This document shows positions 36,669 to 44,265 of a stretch of DNA of 64,000 nt, piece by piece (position 1 is the first letter of the stretch; each line of letters begins with the position of its first letter). Made by a program: the position numbers and the translations under genes. The stretch lies in assembly GCF_000284515.1 (NCBI RefSeq), contig NC_017668.1, positions 2,666,001 through 2,730,000 on the forward strand, written 5' to 3'. A model generated the notes under the pieces. It worked only from the letters and a program-made list of their open reading frames with translations, did no database searches and was not told the origin of the DNA. The DNA comes from Halobacillus halophilus DSM 2266 (lineage in GTDB: Bacteria; Bacillota; Bacilli; Bacillales; Halobacillaceae).

Positions 36669-37601
36669 TTATTCTCGGCGATTGCGACCGTCTACATTGA
36701 CCGCCTGGCTAAGCTGCTTTATTCTTTCTGTAATTCTTTTCGCTTTCACTTGTTCTACATCACCGCGATTGCTCAGCATGAGTACTTTCTCCAGTTCTGG
36801 CAGACTATAATTAGAAGTAAAGAACACGGGCAGACGCTCCATCATGCGATAGTGTAATATAGAGCCTAGCACTTCATCTCTAAACCATGCAGACTGAGAC
36901 TCTGCACCGATATCGTCAAGCATGAGCACAGGCGTTTCTTTAAATGCTTCAATCTTCTCATTCATAGAATCATCTTTAATTGATGCTTTAATCTCTCGTA
37001 CAAATTCAGGCATATATATAATCATTGATGGAATATTCTTATCGCTCAATTCATTGGCTATAGCTCCAAGAAAGTACGTCTTACCAACTCCAAAAGGTCC
37101 ATGAAAGTATAATCCCTTGCTTGGCAGCTCTTCATTTAAATTTTCAATATAGCGGACTGTCTTTTCCACCGCACTGCCACGGTCCGGATCCTTTAGATCA
37201 AGTCTGGATAAACTTGCTTCTAAAATTTCCCTTGGCATGTGTAAACTTTTCACCAGAGACTTCTGCTTTTGCTGTTCTTCCACTTTCCTCTGACGGCGGC
37301 ACTTATCATAAGCTAATTTAACTTCGCTGCCTTCCACTTCAGCGCGGGGCACATAACCCGGAAGTATATTAATACACTCCTCCCGTGAAGGACACTTCTC
37401 ACAGTCTTTAGATTGAGATTGATATTCATATAATTTAATTAACTGTTTTTCTACTGCATCTTCTGTCAGAGAAGGATGATTTCTGATTAATTGTGACACT
37501 TCCTCAGACTGGACAACCTCTTCTTTCATACGATTCATTCGTTCCTGGAACTGTTTATGATCGCGCATCCATTTCTTTAATGATCTTTGAATCGGTTCCA
37601 T
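36669..37601 (-). CDS. dnaI: primosomal protein DnaI (helicase loader)
   Basis: Loads the replicative helicase DnaC at initiation and restart. 310 residues: an N-terminal zinc-binding helicase-interaction domain with CEKCPSREEC (about 70-80), and a C-terminal AAA+ domain with Walker A FHGPFGVGKTYFLGA, Walker B PVLMLDDIGAES and sensor 1 LPVFFTSNYS. ATG 37599-37601 (MEPIQRSLKK) matches the B. subtilis start (MEPIGRSL); the frame can extend four codons to GTG 37613. It lies directly after dnaB. Confidence 0.95.
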   Translation of the reverse strand: MEPIQRSLKKWMRDHKQFQERMNRMKEEVVQSEEVSQLIRNHPSLTEDAVEKQLIKLYEYQSQSKDCEKCPSREECINILPGYVPRAEVEGSEVKLAYDKCRRQRKVEEQQKQKSLVKSLHMPREILEASLSRLDLKDPDRGSAVEKTVRYIENLNEELPSKGLYFHGPFGVGKTYFLGAIANELSDKNIPSMIIYMPEFVREIKASIKDDSMNEKIEAFKETPVLMLDDIGAESQSAWFRDEVLGSILHYRMMERLPVFFTSNYSLPELEKVLMLSNRGDVEQVKAKRITERIKQLSQAVNVDGRNRRE

Positions 37602-37622
37602 GGCTCTTCTCACACCTTATTT

Positions 37623-38972
37623 TCAGTTTCCTTTATTCGTCAGCCTTTTAATTCTCTCTGCGATCTCATCCGTATTTACAGCTGAATCCTGATGGCTCTG
37701 CTCATTATTTTTTTCCTTCTGGTTGAACCAGGCAGGAATAACTTCATCCTGTTTACTTTTTCGTTTATAATGATTTTGATTGCCCCACTGCTGATATTTC
37801 TGATGTTCAGCTTTCGCTAAATTCATGGCTTGTCTTACAGTAGTCACATTCTTTCTCGTCCAATGACCAGCAATTTTCTCCATATAGGCTTTGGATAACT
37901 TCATATCAGTCTTTAGCATTACATAATGAACAAGTACATTCATGACTCCAGGAGAAAGACCTTGTTCTGTCATAACATCACGAATCAGCTTTAAATCCTG
38001 GTCGGAGGCTTTATTACCGCCTGACAGGTCCTCAAGCAATTCACGCGGGGAAATTTGCTCCAGCATATCAATAAACTGATCCCCTTTACTTTTTGATTTG
38101 CTCGAGCCAGCTACCGCTTTTTCTCTTTGGTCAATATGACTGAAATTTCGGCTTGAAGGCTTTTCCTTCATAAAATCGTGGCAAGCTGCCTTTAACTCAT
38201 CGGCTACTAACCGGTAATTTTCATCAATTGCCCAGGTAACAGCTTTTTCGATATCCAACAAACTTAAGTTGTAGAGAGAAGCGAGCTGGGTGATCAAACG
38301 CTTATTAGCTCCAGTTAGTATCTTGTCGCTTGGATACATTCGTTTCTTTAAGGCATCTTGCAGCCATTCAAAATCCACAAAGTCATCTTGCAGAAAAGGA
38401 CCTCCGCTCTTTCGAGAATAATTTTCTGTTTTCTGATCATTGGCTTCAGACCTTGCCGCTTCAATCGTTTGAGAATGAAAAACTTCTCCGAATGTAGCGG
38501 TCACTTCCTCAAGACCCTCCACTGCATACTCTTGCTTAACAAGACGCCTTTTGAGCTGCTCATATTTTTCTGAGCCCAATTCATGATATAACAGCATAGC
38601 CAGCATATTATCAAGAAAAAAGCCCTCGGGTGCAAAAGGCGGGTGAAGTCTGTATAAATATTCCGTCTGCTTCTCACTCGTTGAAAAACGATACGTTTGC
38701 AACAGGCCGATAGCCTCCAGTTTTTTTCTAGCTTCGTATATTTTATCCAAAGGCACTGACAAATACGACATCAAGGTGTGATGGGTTTGAATTTCTCCAG
38801 AAGAAGCCATATCATACTCAGACACTAATACTTGGTATAAAGAAACAGCTAATTGACCGATAATCGGCTGATAAAGATGAGTTAGTGATCGATAAGCACT
38901 TACAGGAAGTTCTCCGCACTTAGATAATCGAAACCCGTCCACCGGAAGAAGCTTTCCTACAGAATGATTCAC
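37623..38972 (-). CDS. dnaB: replication initiation/membrane attachment protein DnaB
   Basis: The Firmicutes DnaB (not the helicase), 449 residues, acting with DnaD and DnaI in helicase loading and restart. The N-terminal DnaB-like winged helix spans about 1-180. The C-terminal DDBH2-type domain includes TVRQAMNLAKAEHQKYQQWG (about 385-405), and a charged tail follows. The start is GTG 38972 behind GGAGGTG. It is in operon with dnaI (21 bases apart). Confidence 0.94.
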   Translation of the reverse strand: MNHSVGKLLPVDGFRLSKCGELPVSAYRSLTHLYQPIIGQLAVSLYQVLVSEYDMASSGEIQTHHTLMSYLSVPLDKIYEARKKLEAIGLLQTYRFSTSEKQTEYLYRLHPPFAPEGFFLDNMLAMLLYHELGSEKYEQLKRRLVKQEYAVEGLEEVTATFGEVFHSQTIEAARSEANDQKTENYSRKSGGPFLQDDFVDFEWLQDALKKRMYPSDKILTGANKRLITQLASLYNLSLLDIEKAVTWAIDENYRLVADELKAACHDFMKEKPSSRNFSHIDQREKAVAGSSKSKSKGDQFIDMLEQISPRELLEDLSGGNKASDQDLKLIRDVMTEQGLSPGVMNVLVHYVMLKTDMKLSKAYMEKIAGHWTRKNVTTVRQAMNLAKAEHQKYQQWGNQNHYKRKSKQDEVIPAWFNQKEKNNEQSHQDSAVNTDEIAERIKRLTNKGN

Positions 38973-39021
38973 AACAACACCTCCGATCTTTCATGAAAAT
39001 AGAAAATGAGCCACGTCAGGC

Positions 39022-39486
39022 TCATTCTTCATCCTCGTGTTTAATTAAATCTTTCAGTTCATCTATAAATACGTTGATATCTTTAAACTGTCTGTAAACT
39101 GAGGCAAAACGAACGTAAGCAACTTCATCAATGTGGGCTAAACGTTCCATAACCATTTCACCAATATCTTTACTCATTACTTCAGAAACCCCGCGATTTC
39201 TTAATTCTTTCTCAATATCCAGGGTCACATTTTCTAATTCTTCAACGGCAACCGGACGTTTTTCGCAAGCCCTGATTAAACCGCGCATTAGTTTTTCACG
39301 GCTGAACTCTTCCCTTGTACCTTCTTTTTTTACAACAATTAACGGAACCTCTTCAATACGTTCGAAAGTAGTAAAGCGGAAATCACATTGTTCGCATTCT
39401 CTTCTTCTTCGAATCGACTGTCCTTCTTCAATTGGTCTAGAATCAAGGACTTTGGTACTTTTATAGTGGCAATTCGGACATTTCAA
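39022..39486 (-). CDS. nrdR: transcriptional repressor NrdR
   Basis: 154 residues: an N-terminal zinc ribbon with [20 protein letters not shown] and [15 protein letters not shown], and an ATP-cone (about 49-139, [20 protein letters not shown]). It represses ribonucleotide reductase genes when dATP/ATP is bound. The start is TTG 39486. It is upstream of dnaB, as in B. subtilis. Confidence 0.96.
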   Translation of the reverse strand: MKCPNCHYKSTKVLDSRPIEEGQSIRRRRECEQCDFRFTTFERIEEVPLIVVKKEGTREEFSREKLMRGLIRACEKRPVAVEELENVTLDIEKELRNRGVSEVMSKDIGEMVMERLAHIDEVAYVRFASVYRQFKDINVFIDELKDLIKHEDEE

Positions 39487-39526
39487 ACTCGATCAACTCC
39501 ACATAGTCTTCATTTCATTGGCATCC

Positions 39527-39901
39527 TTACGATGGATCCACTCTAGTAAATTGTCCATCCAATTCGTCATAGAGATTAACAATTAAATTACGGCTGAATC
39601 CCAAATCTACAGGTCCTCCTGAATCCGTTGTTACAGAAAAATCTACAGCTATCCGAAAAGGACGCACCATAATAATCGTCGCCACTACAAATGCACGCCT
39701 CTTCCCTTTATACTTTACTGTGATTTCCCCACGCTCTTTAGACACGGCAACAATTTCTGAAGGGGAGGGAAACAGAGACTCCACTCCACGAATAAGTTCC
39801 TCATGCTTAGCATTGTAGTAATGGGTAACAAGTTTCTCATCTTTATGCTGCTCACTAGTTTCCGAATGATTACTAAAATATCTGGATATAAATGCTTTCA
39901 C
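39527..39901 (-). CDS. hypothetical cytosolic protein between nrdR and speD
   Basis: 124 residues with no recognised domain, signal peptide or membrane helix. A conserved-looking core is EELIRGVESLFPSPSEIVAV, then KYKGKRRAFVVATIIMVRPF and VDFSVTTDSGGPVDLGFSRN. The pattern suggests a small alpha/beta fold. The start is GTG 39901, 8 bases after AAGGGG. I do not recall it between ytcG (nrdR) and speD in B. subtilis, so it is an addition to the conserved order. Codon use looks like its neighbours. Confidence 0.75.
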   Translation of the reverse strand: MKAFISRYFSNHSETSEQHKDEKLVTHYYNAKHEELIRGVESLFPSPSEIVAVSKERGEITVKYKGKRRAFVVATIIMVRPFRIAVDFSVTTDSGGPVDLGFSRNLIVNLYDELDGQFTRVDPS

Positions 39902-40032
39902 TTACCTAACCCCTTCATTCCATTCGACATTGGCTTCCTACATTTTAACACGATTCAACAAAATAAGAAATGGGAACTCAAATGGAGGAAGCAGGTGAGT
40001 ATGATGCGAATTTGGAACACACAAAGATTCAA

Positions 40033-40064
40033 AAAAGCCACACAGAATATTCTGTGTGGCTTTT
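40033..40064. terminator. terminator of speD
   Basis: A perfect palindrome: AAAAGCCACACAGAAT with ATTCTGTGTGGCTTTT, ending in T-runs on both strands, 10 bases after the speD stop. Confidence 0.9.
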
Positions 40065-40074
40065 ACCTGTACAA

Positions 40075-40452
40075 TTATAAAGCTCGTGACTGTTCAACTT
40101 CTACAGGACCCATTCCTCTTGGAACTTCCACTGTTTCATTGCGCCCTGCCTCTAAAGCTTCCACAATAAAATGAGCTGCAACATTAGGGTCTATACGATC
40201 TCCGCATGTGTAAACATCAATACTAGCATATCCATGTTCGGGAAAGCTGTGAATCGTCAAATGGGATTCAGAAATAATGACTACTCCGCTAACACCGTGA
40301 GGTGCGAATTTATGAAAAGCAACTTCTCTTACTTCTGCCCCTGCTTTTAAAGCGGCGTCGACAAAAACTTGTTCTATATACGACATATCATTCAATTTTC
40401 CTTCATTACAATCCCATAGTTCAGCTATTACATGTCTTCCCATTGTATCCAT
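40075..40452 (-). CDS. speD: S-adenosylmethionine decarboxylase proenzyme
   Basis: Supplies decarboxylated SAM for spermidine synthesis. It is the short bacterial class, 125 residues from [15 protein letters not shown]. The self-cleavage pair E62-S63 in [20 protein letters not shown] generates the pyruvoyl group; H68 and C83 (VYTCGD) are also present. ATG 40450-40452 lies 9 bases after AAAAGGGGG; the longer frame to 40476 includes that site and is rejected. Confidence 0.95.
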   Translation of the reverse strand: MDTMGRHVIAELWDCNEGKLNDMSYIEQVFVDAALKAGAEVREVAFHKFAPHGVSGVVIISESHLTIHSFPEHGYASIDVYTCGDRIDPNVAAHFIVEALEAGRNETVEVPRGMGPVEVEQSRAL

Positions 40453-40730
40453 AATTAGGATCCCCCTTTTGTACATTAACTTCTTCCCCTTCTAAAAAAC
40501 AGTCATGCACTACCACGGGGGAAAGTTAGTCCTGAGAGGTCCTAACCCTTTGAGTAGAGATGAAATGGATTGAAATTCAGAAGGTCAAAAAGAAGTATAT
40601 ACGTTATACCCCCATTTTGCAAGATTTATTTTTACATGGCTCTCTCTATAACTTTTAATAATGAGAGTTCCTGTAAAATAATACCTTACACGATGGTCCT
40701 ATTATAAGATACTTATGGGGTGATTGGCTA
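40453..40730 (-). other. speD upstream region with a hairpin
   Basis: 278 gene-free bases between gapB and speD. A hairpin GTTAGGACCTCTCAGG...CTAAC (minus strand, 40525-40546) lies 73 bases before the speD start, followed by a C-rich stretch. I found no convincing promoter by eye. A leader-based control of speD is possible but not shown. Confidence 0.35.
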
Positions 40731-41765
40731 CTAAGAAACACGGGCTTCTTTTTCTTGCTTCATTACATTTCCTACATATTTCGCAAGATCAACGACACGG
40801 CAGGAATATCCCCACTCATTATCGTACCAGGCTAATATTTTTACTTTGCGGTTCTCAATTACCTGTGTAGAAAGAGCATCAATAATTGCAGAAGAAGGCG
40901 AAGTTGTATAATCAATGGATACCAACGGTTCTTCGTTATACTCTATTATACCTTTCATCTCTCTTGAAGCCTTATTGGAAAACGATTGATTCACTTCTTC
41001 GGCTGTTACATCTCTTTTTAGATCCACGACTAAATCAACTAATGAAACGTTTGGTGTAGGAACTCTCAAAGCCATACCATTTAATTTCCCATTCAAGCTG
41101 GGAATGACTTCCCCAAGCGCTCTGGCAGCTCCTGTCGAAGTTGGTATAATGGATTGAGTACACCCTCGAGCTCTTCGCAAATCTTTATGAGGATTATCTA
41201 AGTTTTTTTGATCATTTGTAAAAGAATGGACCGTTGTCATCAGACCATTTTCTATTCCAAATTCATCTTCCAGAACTTTAACTACTGGAGCGAGGCAGTT
41301 GGTCGTGCATGAAGCATTGGAGATCACATGATGCTGTTTCGGGAGATAGGTTTCTTCGTTTACTCCCATGACGATCGTTGCATCAACTTGCTTGCCAGGA
41401 GCTGTGATAATTACTTTTTTTGCACCTGCTTCAATGTGCAAAGAGGCTTCATCCTTAGTTCTGAACTTACCTGTAGCTTCTATAACAATGTCTACTCCGA
41501 GACGATCCCATGGCAATTCCAGAGGATTACGAGTGGAACACATCACTATTTTTTTCCCATTCACTTCCAAACCATCTGCTACCGCTCTAATTTCTCCATC
41601 GAAACGACCATGTACACTATCATACTTCAACATATGAGCTATAGTTTCAGCAGGATAACTGGCATTAACTGCTACTAGTTCAATTGAATCATCTGCTGCA
41701 GCTTTTCTAAAAACCATTCTCCCGATTCTACCTAAGCCATTTATAGCGATCTTTGTTTTCCCCAT
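40731..41765 (-). CDS. gapB: glyceraldehyde-3-phosphate dehydrogenase, gluconeogenic type
   Basis: 344 residues. NAD(P)-binding AINGLGRIGRMVFRKA, catalytic C153 in SNASCTTNCLAPVVKVLEDE and the histidine near 180 (TTVHSFTNDQ) are clear. The place next to speD and coaE and the two CcpN-type boxes upstream support GapB (gluconeogenic, NADP-preferring) rather than glycolytic GapA. The longest frame starts at 41891 across the promoter; ATG 41763-41765 (MGKTKIAING) is the family start and follows GGGGG. Confidence 0.93.
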   Translation of the reverse strand: MGKTKIAINGLGRIGRMVFRKAAADDSIELVAVNASYPAETIAHMLKYDSVHGRFDGEIRAVADGLEVNGKKIVMCSTRNPLELPWDRLGVDIVIEATGKFRTKDEASLHIEAGAKKVIITAPGKQVDATIVMGVNEETYLPKQHHVISNASCTTNCLAPVVKVLEDEFGIENGLMTTVHSFTNDQKNLDNPHKDLRRARGCTQSIIPTSTGAARALGEVIPSLNGKLNGMALRVPTPNVSLVDLVVDLKRDVTAEEVNQSFSNKASREMKGIIEYNEEPLVSIDYTTSPSSAIIDALSTQVIENRKVKILAWYDNEWGYSCRVVDLAKYVGNVMKQEKEARVS

Positions 41766-41783
41766 GCTCCAGCCCCCTATATA

Positions 41784-41794
41784 TATGATATACT
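41784..41794 (+). promoter_or_regulatory. CcpN-type operator, site 1, upstream of gapB
   Basis: TATGATATACT fits TRTGHYATAYW, the B. subtilis CcpN box as I remember it, on the plus strand, 19 bases before the gapB start. CcpN represses gapB and pckA during glycolytic growth. Confidence 0.6.
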
Positions 41795-41816
41795 TTAAAA
41801 TCGATTTTTCAGAAAT

Positions 41817-41827
41817 AGTATAACATA
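41817..41827 (-). promoter_or_regulatory. CcpN-type operator, site 2, overlapping the gapB -10 region
   Basis: TATGTTATACT on the minus strand fits the same TRTGHYATAYW pattern, in inverted orientation to site 1. It contains TATACT, a likely -10 of the gapB promoter. Confidence 0.65.
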
Positions 41828-41894
41828 TTGTAAGCGCTTTTTCAGTTAAACCAAGATTTTTTTTAAAGTAGGCAACACTAAGAATGATCATTTT

Positions 41895-42121
41895 CGCAGA
41901 TTCCTTATCAAACTATTTACAATAATTCTGATTTTTCTTATGGCAGAAAGGTTTCGTTGCTTTTAAAATGCGTCTGTTACATATAAAGGATTTGGTTTAC
42001 AGATAAGCTCCCGATAATCCAGGACTCAGCTTCAGCCCTGCGCCGTGCATCAAATCGCTTACGCAGCCACCCTCATCGACCTATAATTATGACTAACTTT
42101 CCATAGAATCTAAAAATAAGA
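41895..42121. other. gap upstream of gapB with a GC-rich block
   Basis: No gene is seen. The first part is AT-rich. Around 42003-42085 the base composition turns GC-rich, unlike the surrounding gap, with no clear hairpin or reading frame. It could be a worn repeat; I could not match it to the repeat element elsewhere in the window. Confidence 0.4.
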
Positions 42122-42154
42122 AACACGCCAAAACTAAAAAAGTTCTGACGTGTT
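42122..42154 (-). terminator. terminator of coaE
   Basis: AACACGTCAGAAC and GTTTTGGCGTGTT on the minus strand pair fully if G-U pairs are counted, around TTTTTTA. A T-rich tail follows. It lies directly after the coaE stop. Confidence 0.7.
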
Positions 42155-42155
42155 A

Positions 42156-42755
42156 CTATACGATGTTCCACTGATGAAGTATGTCTTTTAATTGTTGAAA
42201 ACTTTCCTCTACAGATCCATTATTATCGATTACAGCATCCGCCATTTTTGCTTTTTCCGTGACAGATAATTGTGCCTGGATTCTTTCTTCGGCTTCTTCA
42301 CGTTCTGATTGATCCCTTTCCATCAGTCGGTTCAGCTGTGTTTCTTCATCAACATAGACCACCATTACCCGGTCTACATAACTGGTAAGTCTACTCTCAA
42401 AAAGCAAGGGGATATCAAGCACTACAGCTGGATAGCCTTCAGCCTTGTATGCCTCTCTCTCTTCCAGCATTTCCTGTCTCACTTGCGGATGAACAATGGA
42501 GTTTAACTGTTGCCTCTTTTCTTCATCCGAAAAAATAATTTTTCCAAGCCGCTTTCGGTCAATCGTACGGTCATCCTGAAGAATTTGAAAACCAAAAGCC
42601 TCCACAATTTTATTGTAGGCAGACTCTCCTGGTTCCACAACCTTTCTAGAAAGGCGATCGGCATCCACAACTGGAATGTTAAACCTCGAAAACATTTGGG
42701 AAACGGTACTTTTACCGCTGGCAATACTTCCGGTCAATCCAATAACAACGGTCAA
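42156..42755 (-). CDS. coaE: dephospho-CoA kinase
   Basis: Last step of coenzyme A synthesis. 199 residues, P-loop IGLTGSIASGKSTVSQMF (about 6-20), VVDADRLSRKVVEPG, VLDIPLLFE and the LID region RLMERDQSEREEAEERIQAQ. The start is TTG 42755 behind GGAGG. It is at the end of the polA-mutM-ytaF-coaE series. Confidence 0.95.
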   Translation of the reverse strand: MTVVIGLTGSIASGKSTVSQMFSRFNIPVVDADRLSRKVVEPGESAYNKIVEAFGFQILQDDRTIDRKRLGKIIFSDEEKRQQLNSIVHPQVRQEMLEEREAYKAEGYPAVVLDIPLLFESRLTSYVDRVMVVYVDEETQLNRLMERDQSEREEAEERIQAQLSVTEKAKMADAVIDNNGSVEESFQQLKDILHQWNIV

Positions 42756-42767
42756 ACTGAAACCTCC

Positions 42768-43367
42768 TTACGTTAATTTGATTATCCCTATTGTAATTAA
42801 CAATACAGCAGGTACAATCGAGACACTTTCTGCTTTTTCACTTAATTTAGCTCCGCTCAAAATCCCAGCATAGAGCATAATAAAAGTAATGATTGAAATC
42901 CATAAAGCTGTTACAAAAGGTTCAACCCCCATAAACGCTCCGCTGATGCCGGCACCGAGTGTATCCAGTGAAAGGGCGGCTCCCAGCAGCCATACTTCTT
43001 TCCCCTTTATACCACCGGACTGATCAACGTCAGCTGCTACAGGATCGTTAAGTACGCGGGCAGGCTGGGACCATGGCTCTTTCTTCTGACTATGATCAGG
43101 TTTGCGAAAGTATTGATATAAAAAATACAATCCAATTCCTATTAAAGCTAGTGCGCCAACTCTCTCCGCATAATCAGGATGAACAATCGGCAATATAAGC
43201 GCGCCCATGTAAGAAGAGACCATGAATCCTGCACCTGATAAAAAAGCAATCGTTAGAATCCCTCTCAGTGAAAGGCTGATCTTTTTCATCCCCAGAACGC
43301 ACCCTATTCCAAAACTGTCTATACTAAGTGCAATTACAAATAAAAAAGTGAAAGTCGTAATCCCCAT
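42768..43367 (-). CDS. ytaF: sporulation membrane protein YtaF (MntP/LysE-like)
   Basis: 199 residues with six hydrophobic segments; acidic residues within them (IALSIDSFGIGCVLGMKK and ALSLDTLGAGISGAFMG) form the duplicated motif of the MntP/YtaF cation-efflux family. The central loop is charged (about 90-125). In Bacillus YtaF is linked to sporulation, but the substrate is unproven. The ATG follows AGGGGTGG. Confidence 0.9.
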   Translation of the reverse strand: MGITTFTFLFVIALSIDSFGIGCVLGMKKISLSLRGILTIAFLSGAGFMVSSYMGALILPIVHPDYAERVGALALIGIGLYFLYQYFRKPDHSQKKEPWSQPARVLNDPVAADVDQSGGIKGKEVWLLGAALSLDTLGAGISGAFMGVEPFVTALWISIITFIMLYAGILSGAKLSEKAESVSIVPAVLLITIGIIKLT

Positions 43368-43411
43368 CTATTCCACCCCTGTTCGCTAAGGTGTAAATAG
43401 TATATGGGACT

Positions 43412-44248
43412 CTAAAAATTTTGATACGATTGACAAGTGGGACAGATATGAGTACCTCTTCCGCTGACTTTCGTTTTTATGATTACATCCCCGCACTCTT
43501 GGCAACTAGTATCCTGTTTGCCATAAACCTTCAAATTCTGCTGAAAGCTTCCAATTTTACCCTGACTGTTTAGATAGGATCTTATTGTGCTTCCGCCCAG
43601 ACCAATAGCTTCCTCGATGATCTGCACACTCGACTTTCTAATTCGATCCGCTTCCTCTTTTAAAAGCTTGTTCGCCAATCGTTCCGGGTGAATACGTGCT
43701 CTGTATAAAGCTTCGTCCACGTAAATGTTTCCAAGCCCAGCTACAATCGACTGATCCAAAAGAACCGCTTTAATATTTCTGGATGTTCTTTGCAATTTAT
43801 GAAAAAAATAATCAAGTGTAAAGGCTTTATCAAATGGATCAGGTCCTAGTTGATTAAGCGGTTTCCTATCCAATTCTTCCCCTTTTGGAAACACATGCAT
43901 CGTTCCAAACTTCCGTACATCGTCGTATCTTAATTCTGTGCCGTCTGTAAAGTGAAACACGACGTGGGTATGCTTGGGCTTTTCAACCTCCGCATCATAA
44001 AGACCGAATTTACCCTCCATCCGCAGATGTGATACAAGCACCAAATCATCCATGTGAAAGATCATGAATTTCCCTTTACGTTCAATATCCAAAAAGGATT
44101 GACCCTTGAGCAGGCGCTTAAATTCATCAGGGTCTCTAGGATTCTTAATGATATTGCCCCAATACACTGAAACATCATCTATAGTTTTCTTTAAAACTAA
44201 GTTTTTTAAGGTTTGTCTAACTGTTTCGACTTCTGGAAGTTCAGGCAT
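43412..44248 (-). CDS. mutM: formamidopyrimidine-DNA glycosylase
   Basis: Removes 8-oxoguanine and ring-opened purines. 278 residues; N-terminal catalytic PELPEVETVRQTL (P1, E2), K57-type residue in ERKGKFMIF, H2TH domain (QSIVAGLGNIYVDEALYRAR) and C-terminal zinc finger CQECGDVIIKTKVSGRGTHI followed by CPTC. The ATG lies after GAGGAG. It is 17 bases downstream of polA. Confidence 0.97.
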   Translation of the reverse strand: MPELPEVETVRQTLKNLVLKKTIDDVSVYWGNIIKNPRDPDEFKRLLKGQSFLDIERKGKFMIFHMDDLVLVSHLRMEGKFGLYDAEVEKPKHTHVVFHFTDGTELRYDDVRKFGTMHVFPKGEELDRKPLNQLGPDPFDKAFTLDYFFHKLQRTSRNIKAVLLDQSIVAGLGNIYVDEALYRARIHPERLANKLLKEEADRIRKSSVQIIEEAIGLGGSTIRSYLNSQGKIGSFQQNLKVYGKQDTSCQECGDVIIKTKVSGRGTHICPTCQSYQNF

Positions 44249-44265
44249 GGTGTCATTCTCCTCAC

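Noticed and set aside
41829-41846. GCGC-centred AAAAAGCGCTTACA near the gapB promoter as a cre box
   Set aside because: The TG is two bases too far from the central CG; the overlapping CcpN-type box explains this region better.
41766-41891. N-terminal extension of GapB by 42 codons
   Set aside because: It would cover the promoter and CcpN-type boxes, has no ribosome binding site and is absent from the family; the ATG at 41763-41765 is standard.
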